Of a stretch of DNA of 64,000 nucleotides, positions 23,931 to 33,328 are shown in pieces. The stretch comes from Adenophora triphylla var. japonica. Its lineage: Eukaryota; Streptophyta; Magnoliopsida; Asterales; Campanulaceae. The notes below the pieces were generated by a model. The model saw only the letters and a program-made list of their open reading frames with translations. It had not been told where the DNA came from and made no database searches. A program made the translations under genes and the position numbers. How positions within the stretch are numbered: the stretch's first letter is position 1; each line of letters starts with the position of its first letter. The DNA lies in assembly GCA_022495995.1 (NCBI GenBank), contig JAFEMH010007010.1:1-64000 (forward strand). Direction: 5' to 3'.

Positions 23931-24679
23931 AAAATGCGTGCCCTTTATGGTCGTTTCCATTAGGATGGGGGACGATTTGGGAACTGCCCCATTACAAAAA
24001 TGGATCCACAGACAACAAGAAAAAAAAACACGAAAAAAAGTTTATAGCATTATCCTATCATTACTCTTACATGCTTTACATGCTTGGTTACTGTACCTCT
24101 CGATAAGACCAGACCGTCAAAAGAGCCTTTTTATTGACAAAATCAAACTGTCAATTCTTAACTCTGAATTGATTGAACCTCCAACTTCACCAAACAGTCA
24201 ACTGCAAAACAAATTATCAAACCATCCAAAATGACCAGAATTTTACCTTGAGTTAATCAAATTTTACCTTGAGTTAATCAAACTGTCAATTTGGCCCTCT
24301 GACTTGACCAACTTAACAATTAGACAAGGCAAAATTTCCAAAACTAGCTAGCAAATACACCTTCTAAGTTCTAACTGAACAACCTAACGATCGAAAAGCA
24401 CATATACCGACCATTCTCTACTGAAATAATGCACCCTCCACGTAAACTAAAGATGTAATAAGATTCATTCCAATCAACCAATTACTCTTGAGTTGACCCA
24501 ATATTATTTTGCTTCTTCAGTTGACCCGAACTGAAGGTAGATAAGACTTTTGGTCCCCGAAGATTTAAATTGGCTTGAAAAGCTATTAACCACCTAAATT
24601 TGTAAGACCTGTCTTAAGGGTTGTTGGTTATTGCCTTATGCATACCTTACAGATGGATCAACCACCAACTAGTCTCCTA

Positions 24680-24790
24680 AAGAAGGGTTGTTGATGAAAT
24701 TATAAAATTATGTAACTTTGAGAATGTGGGCAATTTGGAGGTGAACCAGAATGGTTATTTTTTGGCATGGTAAACAATGATATATTCTTG
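24680..24790 (+). pseudogene. Sulfotransferase 3' relic upstream of copy 2
   Basis: Reads VDEIIKLCNFENVGNLEVNQ, matching the VEEIIQQCSFENMSNLEVN segment of the intact-looking copies, then decays. The same relic precedes copy 3 at 27,225, so it was part of the unit that duplicated. Confidence 0.7.
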
Positions 24791-24982
24791 AGTAGTGCTA
24801 TGCAAACAGAAAATAATGTAAATAATTTTTGAAACTATTGTTGATAGTATTATAAGTGGGTCCCGCATAGGCCAAATTGATCCTGACCATTAGTGGCAAA
24901 TTTACAACCGTTTGGAGCAGCTCACTGCACCAAGGCACCCCAGGAGCGGTTCCAAATTCTATATATAATGTACATGCATGTT

Positions 24983-25977
24983 ATGGATCTCAAACAAACA
25001 ATCATGGCAGCTCCGTCTTCCCTGTCTGTGACTAAGAATTCCAACAACGAAGCAGAACTAGAGAAAGAAAAGTCAGTTGGAGAGATGATATCAAGCCTTC
25101 CAAACGGTAAAGGCATCATAACAAAATATGTGTATCAGTACCAAGGCTTTTGGTATCCTCATTGTCTCCTCCAACTAATGATTTTTGCACACCAGAATTT
25201 CAAGGCCCAATCTACTGATATCCTCTTGCATCAAGCCCCAAGTGTGGTACAACATGGCTCAAGTCCCTTGTCTTTGCAATAAAAAATAAACAAAATTCTA
25301 CACAAACACCAAACCCTTTGATCAGTTTTAACGCCCATACACTAGTTCCCTTCCTAGAGTTATTGGAAGAGGTTGAAATCTTGCCTTCACCGGGCCTCAT
25401 TGCTTCCCACACTCCTTGTGGTTCATTGCCCCAATCAGTTTTTAGTTCGGGTTGCAGAATTGTGTACATATGTCGGGAGCCCAAAGATATGTTTGTTTCC
25501 TTGTGGCATTTTTTGGACAAGATTCCTGACAAGGAGGTCCCACTCATTTCAATGGAGGAATCATTTGACTTGTTTTGCCAACGTGTCTCCCGTTGTGGAC
25601 CATATTGGGATCATGTGTTAGGGTACTATAAGGCAACCTTGGAATGGCCTGAGCGGTTTTTGTTCCTCAAGTACGAAGACGTGCAAAGTGATACTCTGAA
25701 TCAGATAAAGAAATTGGCACAGTTCTTGGGCTATCCTTTCTCGTTGGAAGAAGAGTCAAAAGGTGTTATTGAAGAAATTATACAACAATGCAGCTTTGAG
25801 AATATGAGCAAATTAGAGGTGAACAAGAAGGGTACCCGTGCATTTGGGATACCCAATAATGCAATCTTCAGGAACGGTAAGGTTGGAGATTCAAATAACT
25901 ATCTCACAGCTGAAATGGTGGAGCGCCTCAACGGGATTACTAAGGAAAAATTTAAAGGTCTTAATATTGGATATTAA
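24983..25977 (+). pseudogene. Sulfotransferase copy 2: nearly complete, one frameshift
   Basis: Single-exon plant cytosolic sulfotransferase, about 330 residues as in the family. A one-base loss at about 25,229, inside the PAPS loop (copy 3 reads LLASSPKCGTTWLKSL), throws the first 80 residues out of frame with the rest. From there the frame is open to the stop: HTLVPFLELL, then CREPKDMFVSLWHF (PAPS 3'-phosphate region), GPYWDHVLGYY and RNGKVGDSNNYLT near the end. Five residues after LLE are missing relative to copy 3. A TATA-like CTATATATAA at 24,959 lies so close to this ATG that translation may instead begin at the in-frame ATG at 25,004 (MAAPSSLSV). One base decides between gene and pseudogene, so a sequencing error is possible. 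Confidence 0.88.
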
Positions 25978-27224
25978 TTAAGCTATTACTAAACTCCCTC
26001 ATAAAATTATATGTTGAGAGGGATGCATGGTTAATCTTCTTATTGCAATAAAGTGATGCTAGATCTTATGTATCACTATTTGGTTTGTAATGTTCATTCA
26101 GTTTTAGTTCCAGTTTTTTTCTATCTTAAATATCTCTAAACTATTAGCTGAGCAGCTAGAATCCATGCTAATTAACACCATGGGTCACCACTGGTTCCCA
26201 ACATTGTATTTTTTGATCGAAATTCAAAACTTCGCATGTCAAATGTCAATTAATACCTGGTGGACTTTCCTCTGGTGGCTCAGATCCTAAATACACCATG
26301 TTAAGATCCCTTATATGACACCATCTTGCTTTGGCGCCTCGTTTCTGAACGCACAACATTATATAACCAAGAGAAGACATAATACCAGAAGAAGAAATCA
26401 TATGGAAGCCTTTAATATGTATTACAGCTTTTTTCTTATGCTAAAATCATGAAGATGCATCATAAGATGTGATAGTTTGCCAAAGAGTCCTCTCTTCTTT
26501 TTCTGTTCCGATATCCTTTCTCATAATCGTTGAGTTATCAAACCATCCAAAATGACCAGTTGAGTTAACCAAACTGTCAATCTGGCCCTCTGACTTGACC
26601 AACTTATCAATTAGGTGAGACAGAATTTCCAAAACTAGCTAGCAAATACACCTTCTAACTGACCAACCTAACGATCGAAAAGCGCTTACCCATCCATTCT
26701 CCTCTGACATAATACACACTCCAAGTAAACCAACGATTTAAATGATACATTCTGATCAACCAATTACTCTAGAGCCAAACCAACCAGAAACCACCCTAAA
26801 TAACAAGAAACCAAGTGTCTCCAAAACCCTGCCACGTGTCACCAACACACAGAATGACCAATCAACAAAAAGACTAGATTTGAGATCTTGTCTTTTCTTA
26901 TTTGTATATTGCTTGTAATTAGATAAATTTTCACTAATACTATCCTAATATAAAAATGTTACACTTATCTTGAGACGGCAAAAAAAAAGTACTACAATTC
27001 AAGAACCTATAATTTTCCTTCTTCAGTTGACCCTAGCTAGTGACAGTTCCTCGAACTGAATGTAAAGGGACTTAAGGCATTTGGTCCCCGAAGACTTAAA
27101 TTGCTTGAATTGGCTTGAATAGCTATCATCCACCTAAATTCGTAAGACCTGTCTTAAGGGTAGTTGGTCTATGCCATATGCATACCTAACAAATGGCTCA
27201 ACCACACTCTTCTAAAGAAGGGTT

Positions 27225-27310
27225 GTTGATAAAGTTATTCAATTATGTAGCTTTGAGAATGTGAGCAAGTTGGAGGTGAAAAGGATGGTACTTTTACGGC
27301 ATGGTAAACA
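27225..27310 (+). pseudogene. Sulfotransferase 3' relic upstream of copy 3
   Basis: Reads VDKVIQLCSFENVSKLEVK, matching the relic at 24,680 and the C-terminal region of the full copies. It ends in unrelated sequence. Confidence 0.7.
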
Positions 27311-27481
27311 TGGATATATTCTTGAGTACATATTTGTGAAACTATTGTTGATAGTATTTTAAGTGGGTCCCGCATAAGCCAAATTGATCCCTACCATTGA
27401 TGGCAATTTTATAACCGTTTGGAGTAGCAGTTCACTGCACCAAGCCACCACAAAAGGGGTCAAATTCTATATTTAATGTGA

Positions 27482-28503
27482 ATGCATGCTATGGTTCTCA
27501 AACAAACAATCATGGCAGCTCCTCCTTCCCCGTCTGTGATAAAGAATTCCAACAACGAAGCAGAATTAGAGAAAGAAAAGTCAGTTGGAGAGATGATCTC
27601 AAGCCTTCCAAAGGGACAAGGCACGATTGAAAAATATGTCCGCAAATACCAAGGCTTTTGGTATCCTCCTGTTATCCTCCAACATGTGATTTTCGCACAA
27701 CAAAATTTCAAGTCCCAATCAACAGATATCCTTCTGGCATCAAGCCCTAAATGTGGTACAACATGGCTCAAGTCCCTTGCCTATGCAATCAAAAATAGAG
27801 AAAAGTCTACACAAACCCCAAACCCTTTGCTCTGTTTTAATGCCCATACATTAGTTCCCTTCATAGAGTTATTGGATTCCCATACGTCCTTGGAAGAGGT
27901 TGAAACAATGCCTTCACCCCGCCTAATTGCTACCCACGTTCCTTACAGTTCATTGCCGGAATCAGTTTTCAGTTCAGGTTGCAGAGTTGTGTACATGTGT
28001 CGGGAGCCCAAAGATATGTTTGTTTCCTTGTGGCATTTTTTGGACAAGATTCCTTACAAAGAGGTTCCACTCATTTCATTGGAGGAAGCATTTGACTTAT
28101 TATGCCAAGGTGTCTCCGGTTACGGACCGTATTGGGATCATGTGATAGGTTACTATAAGGCAACCTTGAAATGGCCTGAGTGGTTTCTGTTCCTCAAGTA
28201 CGAGGACATGCAAAGTGATACTTTCAATCAGGTGAAGAAACTGGCTGAGCTCATGGGCTATCCTTTCTCGTTAGAAGAATAGTCGAAAGGTGGTGTTGAA
28301 GAAATTATACAACTATGCAGCTTTGAGAATATGAGCAATTTAGAGGTGAACACGAAGGGTAAGCTTCCACAAGGGGTACACAATGGTATATACTTCAGGA
28401 AAGGTAAGGTTGGAGATTCAAAGAACTATCTCACAGCTGAAATGGTGGAGCGCCTCGATGGGATTACTAAGGAAAAATTTAAAGGTCTTGATATTGGATA
28501 TTA
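27482..28503 (+). pseudogene. Sulfotransferase copy 3: full length with one in-frame stop
   Basis: Open from the ATG at 27,482 (alternatives 27,491 and 27,512) to a TAG at 28,280, then open again in the same frame to the normal TAA at 28,501. The first 266 residues contain the PAPS loop SPKCGTTWLKSL (88-99), the candidate catalytic His152 in ATHVPYSSLP, and CREPKDMFVS (173-182). The stop removes the last 73 residues including RKGKVGDSKNYLT, needed for PAPS binding, so a truncated product should be inactive. Copies 1 and 2 have a sense codon there. Substrate cannot be told; relatives act on flavonoids, hormones or glucosinolate precursors. Confidence 0.9.
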
Positions 28504-28538
28504 ATTAAGCATATACTTAATAAATCCCTCATTATATA

Positions 28539-28644
28539 CTCCCACCGTCCCTAAATAAATGTCGAAAAAAGTTTCAAAGTTGTTCTTGATCAAGAGCAAA
28601 TTTGAAAAGAAAAAAAATCGACATTCATTTAGAGACATAGGGAG
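28539..28644. mobile_element. Stowaway-like MITE behind sulfotransferase copy 3
   Basis: CTCCCACCGTCCCTAAATAA at the left, TAGAGACATAGGGAG at the right, TA on both sides; orthologous in place to 17,206-17,302. Copy 2 keeps the unfilled site at about 26,000. Confidence 0.75.
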
Positions 28645-29439
28645 TAATTTATATGTTGAGAGGGATGCATGAATAATCTTCTTATTACGAGAATAAGGTG
28701 ATGCTAGATCTTATATATCACTATTTGGTCTGAAATGTTATTTCGGTTTCAGTTTTCTATCTTAAATATCTACTAAACTATTGGCTGGCTAGCTAGAATC
28801 CAATATTCATGTCTTTTATGTGTCCAAAACACCCATTCTTAGCTGCCTTATCATGCCCATCTACGTCCTCAGTTCGCCACTTGTGACCTACACGCTCCAA
28901 CTTGAGGGGGTATTGAGCTTGTAGCCACAATCTTCAACATGATTCTACATCATTTGCAAATATTCCATGCATTCTCTCAGTTACACTACTTCATTAGTTA
29001 ATAGTGTACACTGGGAAGTTGCTGTATTTAGAAGATTTGATACCTTTAGTGTAGAAACTCTTATGCATATATTGGTTTGTGAATACAAACAAGGAAAATT
29101 CCTCCAAAACTCCGAATGATTTCTGATTACCCCCTAAGTTGAAATTCTAATTCCTACACAGATATCAACTTAAGAATCTGTAAAGGGTGAGGGAGTTACA
29201 ATGGTTACAAGCAGTTCATTCCCCCCACCATTGACGTTTTTCAATGTTTTACAACAATTGGGGGACTAGCCATAAATCCAAACCCACCAAATTCTCATAT
29301 AACGATTTTTTTAAAAAAAATAAAGTGTCAATCAACTGCGGATTTATTAATTGCATAAATAGATAAGGCTAGTACCTTACTAAGAGAAACGGAAACAATT
29401 CTGGTGCCAGGGCTAAAATCTTCATCCTCCCATTTCATA

Positions 29440-29868
29440 CTCCCTCCGTCCCATAAAAAATGTCGCCCTTTCCTGTTTTGCATGTTTCAAAATAAATGTC
29501 GCATTTCTAAATTAGAAAATAGACTTATTGCAATTCTACAAATGTAAATGAAATGTACAAACGAGTAAAGAATATTTCTTAAATACGTCGACAAGTCACA
29601 TACTTGTGTTTGGACCAAGGGATTCCTTAATACTCCCTCCGTCCCAAAGTGATAGTCCATTTGGTATTTAAGGATCATTTAGAAAAGACTGATTCTTAAT
29701 AGAAAAAAATCATAAACATTCTCGATATTCAATTTCAAAATTTTAGTTTTGCAAAAATATAATGAAGTATGAAAAATAATAATTATTTAGGGACAAAGTT
29801 ATTTGAAGGTAAAGTTTCAAACGATTATTCATTTTGGAACAAAAAAGGTAATTCAATTTTGGACGGAG
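29440..29868. mobile_element. Two adjacent MITEs with CTCCCTCCGTCCC ends
   Basis: The first begins at 29,440 (CTCCCTCCGTCCCATAAA) and lacks a clear right end. The second runs 29,633-29,868, from CTCCCTCCGTCCCAAAGTG to TTTTGGACGGAG, flanked by TA. The second may have inserted into or replaced the end of the first. Confidence 0.65.
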
Positions 29869-30463
29869 TACAAAACAATTCGAGTGATTTCCCACTATCT
29901 TCATCAGTCATCAACACAAATTCCTATGAGGACTCACAGATAGCATAAACCGGAAAACCACCCAACCTCTTTTCTATAACATAATCCGACATTCTTACAC
30001 TGGACGGCGGACGGCGCTGATCATCTCTACCACCGCTCGTCCCCAATTCGAGGTCAGACTATGTCTTCTTGTTTGGGATCGGATTTGAATCGGAGAGCCG
30101 GATGCAATGGCGAGTTCGGCATTAAATTAGATATTGGATATGGCGGAATCGAGGTGGATTTGGAGACTGGAGATGACGGTTTCGTGGAGGATGTTGGGTG
30201 GCGATGATTCCGACCGTTGGAAAAAGAAGAAAGGGTTTAATTTAAGGTGATTTCGGGTTTTGGAGGATAAACATAAAGCCCATTTCATATTACCGGTCCA
30301 AAATTAATGTTATTTTTCAATTTTTATCGGCCAAATCCCTTACTCCTTTCCCTCACAATTTTTTTTATATGGTTAAATACAGGGATAAAAAAATTCAGGA
30401 AATCAACAAAATTATCAAAATACCCATTTATATAACTTTTTTTTTCATTTCATATTCAAACAA

Positions 30464-30464
<1 letters not shown>

Positions 30465-30506
<42 letters not shown>

Positions 30507-30528
30507 TTCCTCTCTCTCTCTCTCTCTC
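30465..30528. repeat. (CT)n microsatellite
   Basis: About 64 bases of CT with a short TCCCTCTTCC break. Confidence 0.95.
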
Positions 30529-30734
30529 GTGGGATGAGGTCGTGTTTCTGAAATTTGGCGCCTGTGGCCATGAATTAGGGCTTGAGATTGGGGATTTTTG
30601 AAGTTCTGAGGTGAAATAAGAATCGGAATCTGTTGGAGTTAAGCAAGGATTAGAAATTTGGGAAGAAATATGATAATTATAGGTTGTCGTTCTGCGGCCG
30701 GAGAAACTGTATAAGGGTTCTTAATTTCGGACGG

Positions 30735-30945
30735 TAACCGTCTTAACAACGCGTTACAAGTATTGCAAATCCTCGGCTCCTGCCCTATCAAATCTGTGGG
30801 ACTTCGTCAGGCGTTGCAGTCCATTCTCAAGTCCGAAGGTACTGCTGGGCTTTACCGCGGTATTGGCGCTATGGCCCTCGGCGCCGGACCTGCTCACGCC
30901 GTGTACTTCTCTGTATACGGATGTGCAAAAAGTCATTTTTCGGCG
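30735..30945 (+). pseudogene. Mitoferrin-like mitochondrial carrier fragment
   Basis: Reads ILGSCPIKSVGLRQALQSIL, then KSEGTAGLYRGIGAMALGAG and PAHAVYFSVYGCAKS. This is the end of the first repeat of a mitochondrial iron importer (mitoferrin) in the mitochondrial carrier family. Only about 65 of roughly 330 residues are present: no first helix, no second or third repeat. It lies within the long-TIR element, so I take it as a captured exon piece and not a gene. Confidence 0.75.
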
Positions 30946-31015
30946 GGAACCCTAATAAAAAAAATTAGGTATATAAAAGGCTATTTTGATAATTTACTTA
31001 CTTCCCTGTAAATTT

Positions 31016-31258
31016 CGTTCCCTGTATTTAGTATTTACCCTCCCATCCACCAGAAAAAACATAAATAAAGTAGATTTTACATGAAAATTAATAAAAATAT
31101 ATAATGCAGTAAGTATTGTAATTATGAAAAATGAGATAAGAGATAAAATGTGGGATATGAAACAGTAAGAGAATAGTTACTGTGTATATGTGTATATGAT
31201 AAGTGAGTCTAATAAGGTAAATACTAAATACAGGGAACGAAAAATACAGGGAACGAAA
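31016..31258. mobile_element. Nested inverted-repeat element (MITE-like)
   Basis: TTTCGTTCCCTGTATTTAGT at the left is answered by ACTAAATACAGGGAACGAAA at the right, with AT-rich DNA between. Its ends resemble the outer TIRs at 30,366 and 31,921, so the two may be related families. Confidence 0.6.
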
Positions 31259-31303
31259 AATTCCAACTCTGCCCTTGCCCTACACGAGATGTTGTGAAAT
31301 GAG

Positions 31304-31795
31304 ATGTCTCGCCGGATTTGCGCCGTCGGCCATATCTCCGGCACCGCTGATTATTTTGCTGATCCCAACGGTCAATATGAGTGAGCGCCTTAGTGATGCG
31401 AACATACCCCAGAAATTTGACGACGATCCAACGGTTAATGAAGCGGGAATTTGATTTTTAATATAGCCTCGCCGGATTTGCGCCGTCGGCCATATCTCCG
31501 GCACCGCTGATTATTTTGCTGATCCCAACGGTCAATATGAGCGCCTGAGTGATGCGAACATACCCCAAAAATTTGACGACGATCCAACGGTTAATGAAGC
31601 GGGAATTTGATTTTTAATATAGCGAATTTTTGGAGATTTTAGCCAATTTTTGTCGCCGGCCATTTCTCCCTCTCCGGCAATTATTTGGAAGATCCCAACG
31701 GTCATCATGTGCGCCTAGGGGATGCGACCAAAGCCCAGAAGTTTCACGACGATCCAACGGTTAACGAAGTCGAAATTCGATTTTTACATATGCAA
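31304..31795. repeat. Triple tandem repeat, about 160-bp unit
   Basis: Each unit has GCCGTCGGCCATATCTCCGG or a relative, GATCCCAACGGTCA and GACGATCCAACGGTTAA. Units 1 and 2 (31,304-31,623) are almost identical; unit 3 (31,640-31,795) is clearly older. Confidence 0.85.
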
Positions 31796-32129
31796 TTTGG
31801 TTTTGATTTTTTGCTGAATTTGGTTCGAATTCTGGCCATTTGACCGAAATTTTTGGTTTATATGGATATTTTGGTAATTTTGTTGGTTTCCTATATTTTT
31901 TGTTCCCTGTATTTAACCATATTCGTCTAATAAATAAAGATATATTAAAAAAAATTAACAGTCTTTTTAAGTGAGACACATGAAATGCAAATTTATACTT
32001 TTTTCAAATGGGACAGGTGTAGTATTTTAGTTCAATATATCATCTATAATAAAAAGTGGATTTGATTTTGAGAGTTCATCTCACAAACAGTTAAAGCTCC
32101 GTTTATTACATGTAAAACAATTACCCAAA

Positions 32130-32818
32130 TGATGCTGTAAGAATCATGACAAGAATCATGACGTAATCAACCCCCGTCCAGTTACAAGATTAATCTAATG
32201 ACTTCTGACCTGAAAACAGAACTCACGACTAGCCGAAATGATCTCCGGCGAAGACCCTCGGGCGTGAGAGTAAGTATGGTGTATAAAGAGCGAATAAGTT
32301 ATATGGAACAATGTATTCTCAAATAACTAAAAAGCAATTACCTTGGAACGGTTGACATTGTCTTGTATTTATAGTTGTTGATGAGAGATATAATCGTGAA
32401 AGGATTGTATTAAATCCCTATAATCTCGGATTAGATATATATAAGAGATCTTGTCCATGAATAACTCCTGATTTGTAGGGAGTCCGTTATGGAAAGAGTT
32501 ATATTCACGCCTGGACTTTGTAGGTCGTCACGTATTAAGATAGGTCGAGGTCGCCTATTGGGTCTAGGTCGACCTGACTGATTGATGGGATCGGGTCATG
32601 CCCGAATTGAGATCTGGATCATATGTCGGACCAAGTTAGGTCGGACCAAGTTAGGTCGGGACCATCTGAGGTCGGACAATGAGCTAGGTCGACTGATCTC
32701 GTTGTTGGGCCTTGGGCCTGATATTGATTGGGCCTAGCCCAATGAGAATGTGGTGGCAATAATATGTAGATAACTGGGCTTGCTCGCTGGGCCTAGCCCG
32801 TCATATTTATTCCGTTCA
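32130..32818 (-). repeat. 3' LTR of Tat element
   Basis: On the minus strand it starts TGAACGGAATAAATATGACG and ends CA. A minus-strand TATAAATA lies at 32,366-32,373. A short duplication (CAAGAATCATGAC) near 32,150 is not in the other LTR. Confidence 0.92.
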
Positions 32819-32832
32819 GTGGCCCCCAACTT
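32819..32832 (-). other. Polypurine tract of Tat element
   Basis: Minus-strand AAGTTGGGGGCCAC directly abuts the 3' LTR. Confidence 0.85.
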
Positions 32833-33115
32833 TTTGAGTTGATGTTTGTCGACCAGGAAGTTAAGAAATTATTGGTTAAATTTGATGGAGGTCGCAGGTC
32901 GAGGCTTGAGCTGACGGAGGGTCGACCAATGGTGACGTGGCTCAATTTTGGCCATTGACTGTGAACGGCTGGATCAATAGAAGTGCCGTTTTTCCTTAAT
33001 CATTGTAATTTTGATGTTTGGGAAACTGCTTTGGGAACCGTTTTCCGAATTAATGACAATTTTAACCGTTTGAAGCCAAAAAATCTTTCCAATTCAGGAA
33101 ATAATTAACAAGAGC

Positions 33116-33122
33116 ATATAAG
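33116..33122 (+). promoter_or_regulatory. TATA-like site upstream of antisense gene
   Basis: CATATAAGG lies about 210 bases before the first ATG of the plus-strand accessory gene, in AT-rich sequence outside the LTR. A separate promoter for this gene is plausible but unproven. Confidence 0.35.
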
Positions 33123-33328
33123 GAAAATCCTTTTCCTTTTCAGTTTTTTACAAATTCCCAATTCTTGAGCAAACCAGTGAGAAAGAAGGCGAATATAAAT
33201 CTCCAACTTCTCCGACGTCCTCGAGCTTTTCCAATTCCTTTCCTGCTCTCGTCTTCACTGTTTTAAGCAAGGTACCTCTCTAATTCTTAGCATTAGGGTT
33301 TAATTTTTCCTTCCCTTTCGATTCTGAC

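Larger units (their letters stand above)
24210..28800 (+). repeat. Tandem duplication containing sulfotransferase copies 2 and 3
   Basis: About 24,210-26,160 matches 26,525-28,800 in order: the ATCAAACCATCCAAAATGAC block, the ACTAGCTAGCAAATACACC block, a sulfotransferase 3' relic, the full-length copy and its 3' flank. The offset grows from about 2.3 to 2.5 kb through small indels. Confidence 0.8.
30366..31921. mobile_element. Long-TIR element carrying a captured gene fragment (Pack-type candidate)
   Basis: About 65 bases from ATATGGTTAAATACAGGGA at the left match the inverse of the right end (TCCCTGTATTTAACCATAT) with few mismatches. Between them lie a CT microsatellite, a mitochondrial-carrier fragment, a nested inverted-repeat element and a triple repeat. 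No transposase. Long TIRs and a captured exon fit a Pack-MULE, but I found no 8-10-bp target duplication, so the superfamily is not settled. Confidence 0.55.

Noticed and set aside
22279..23940. 9-bp target duplication around the possible MULE
   Set aside because: The flanks ATTATAAAA and AAAATGCGT do not match, so I give no TSD and low confidence.
30735..31011. A working mitochondrial carrier gene
   Set aside because: Only part of one of three repeats is present, there is no start or further exon in reach, and it lies inside a transposon.
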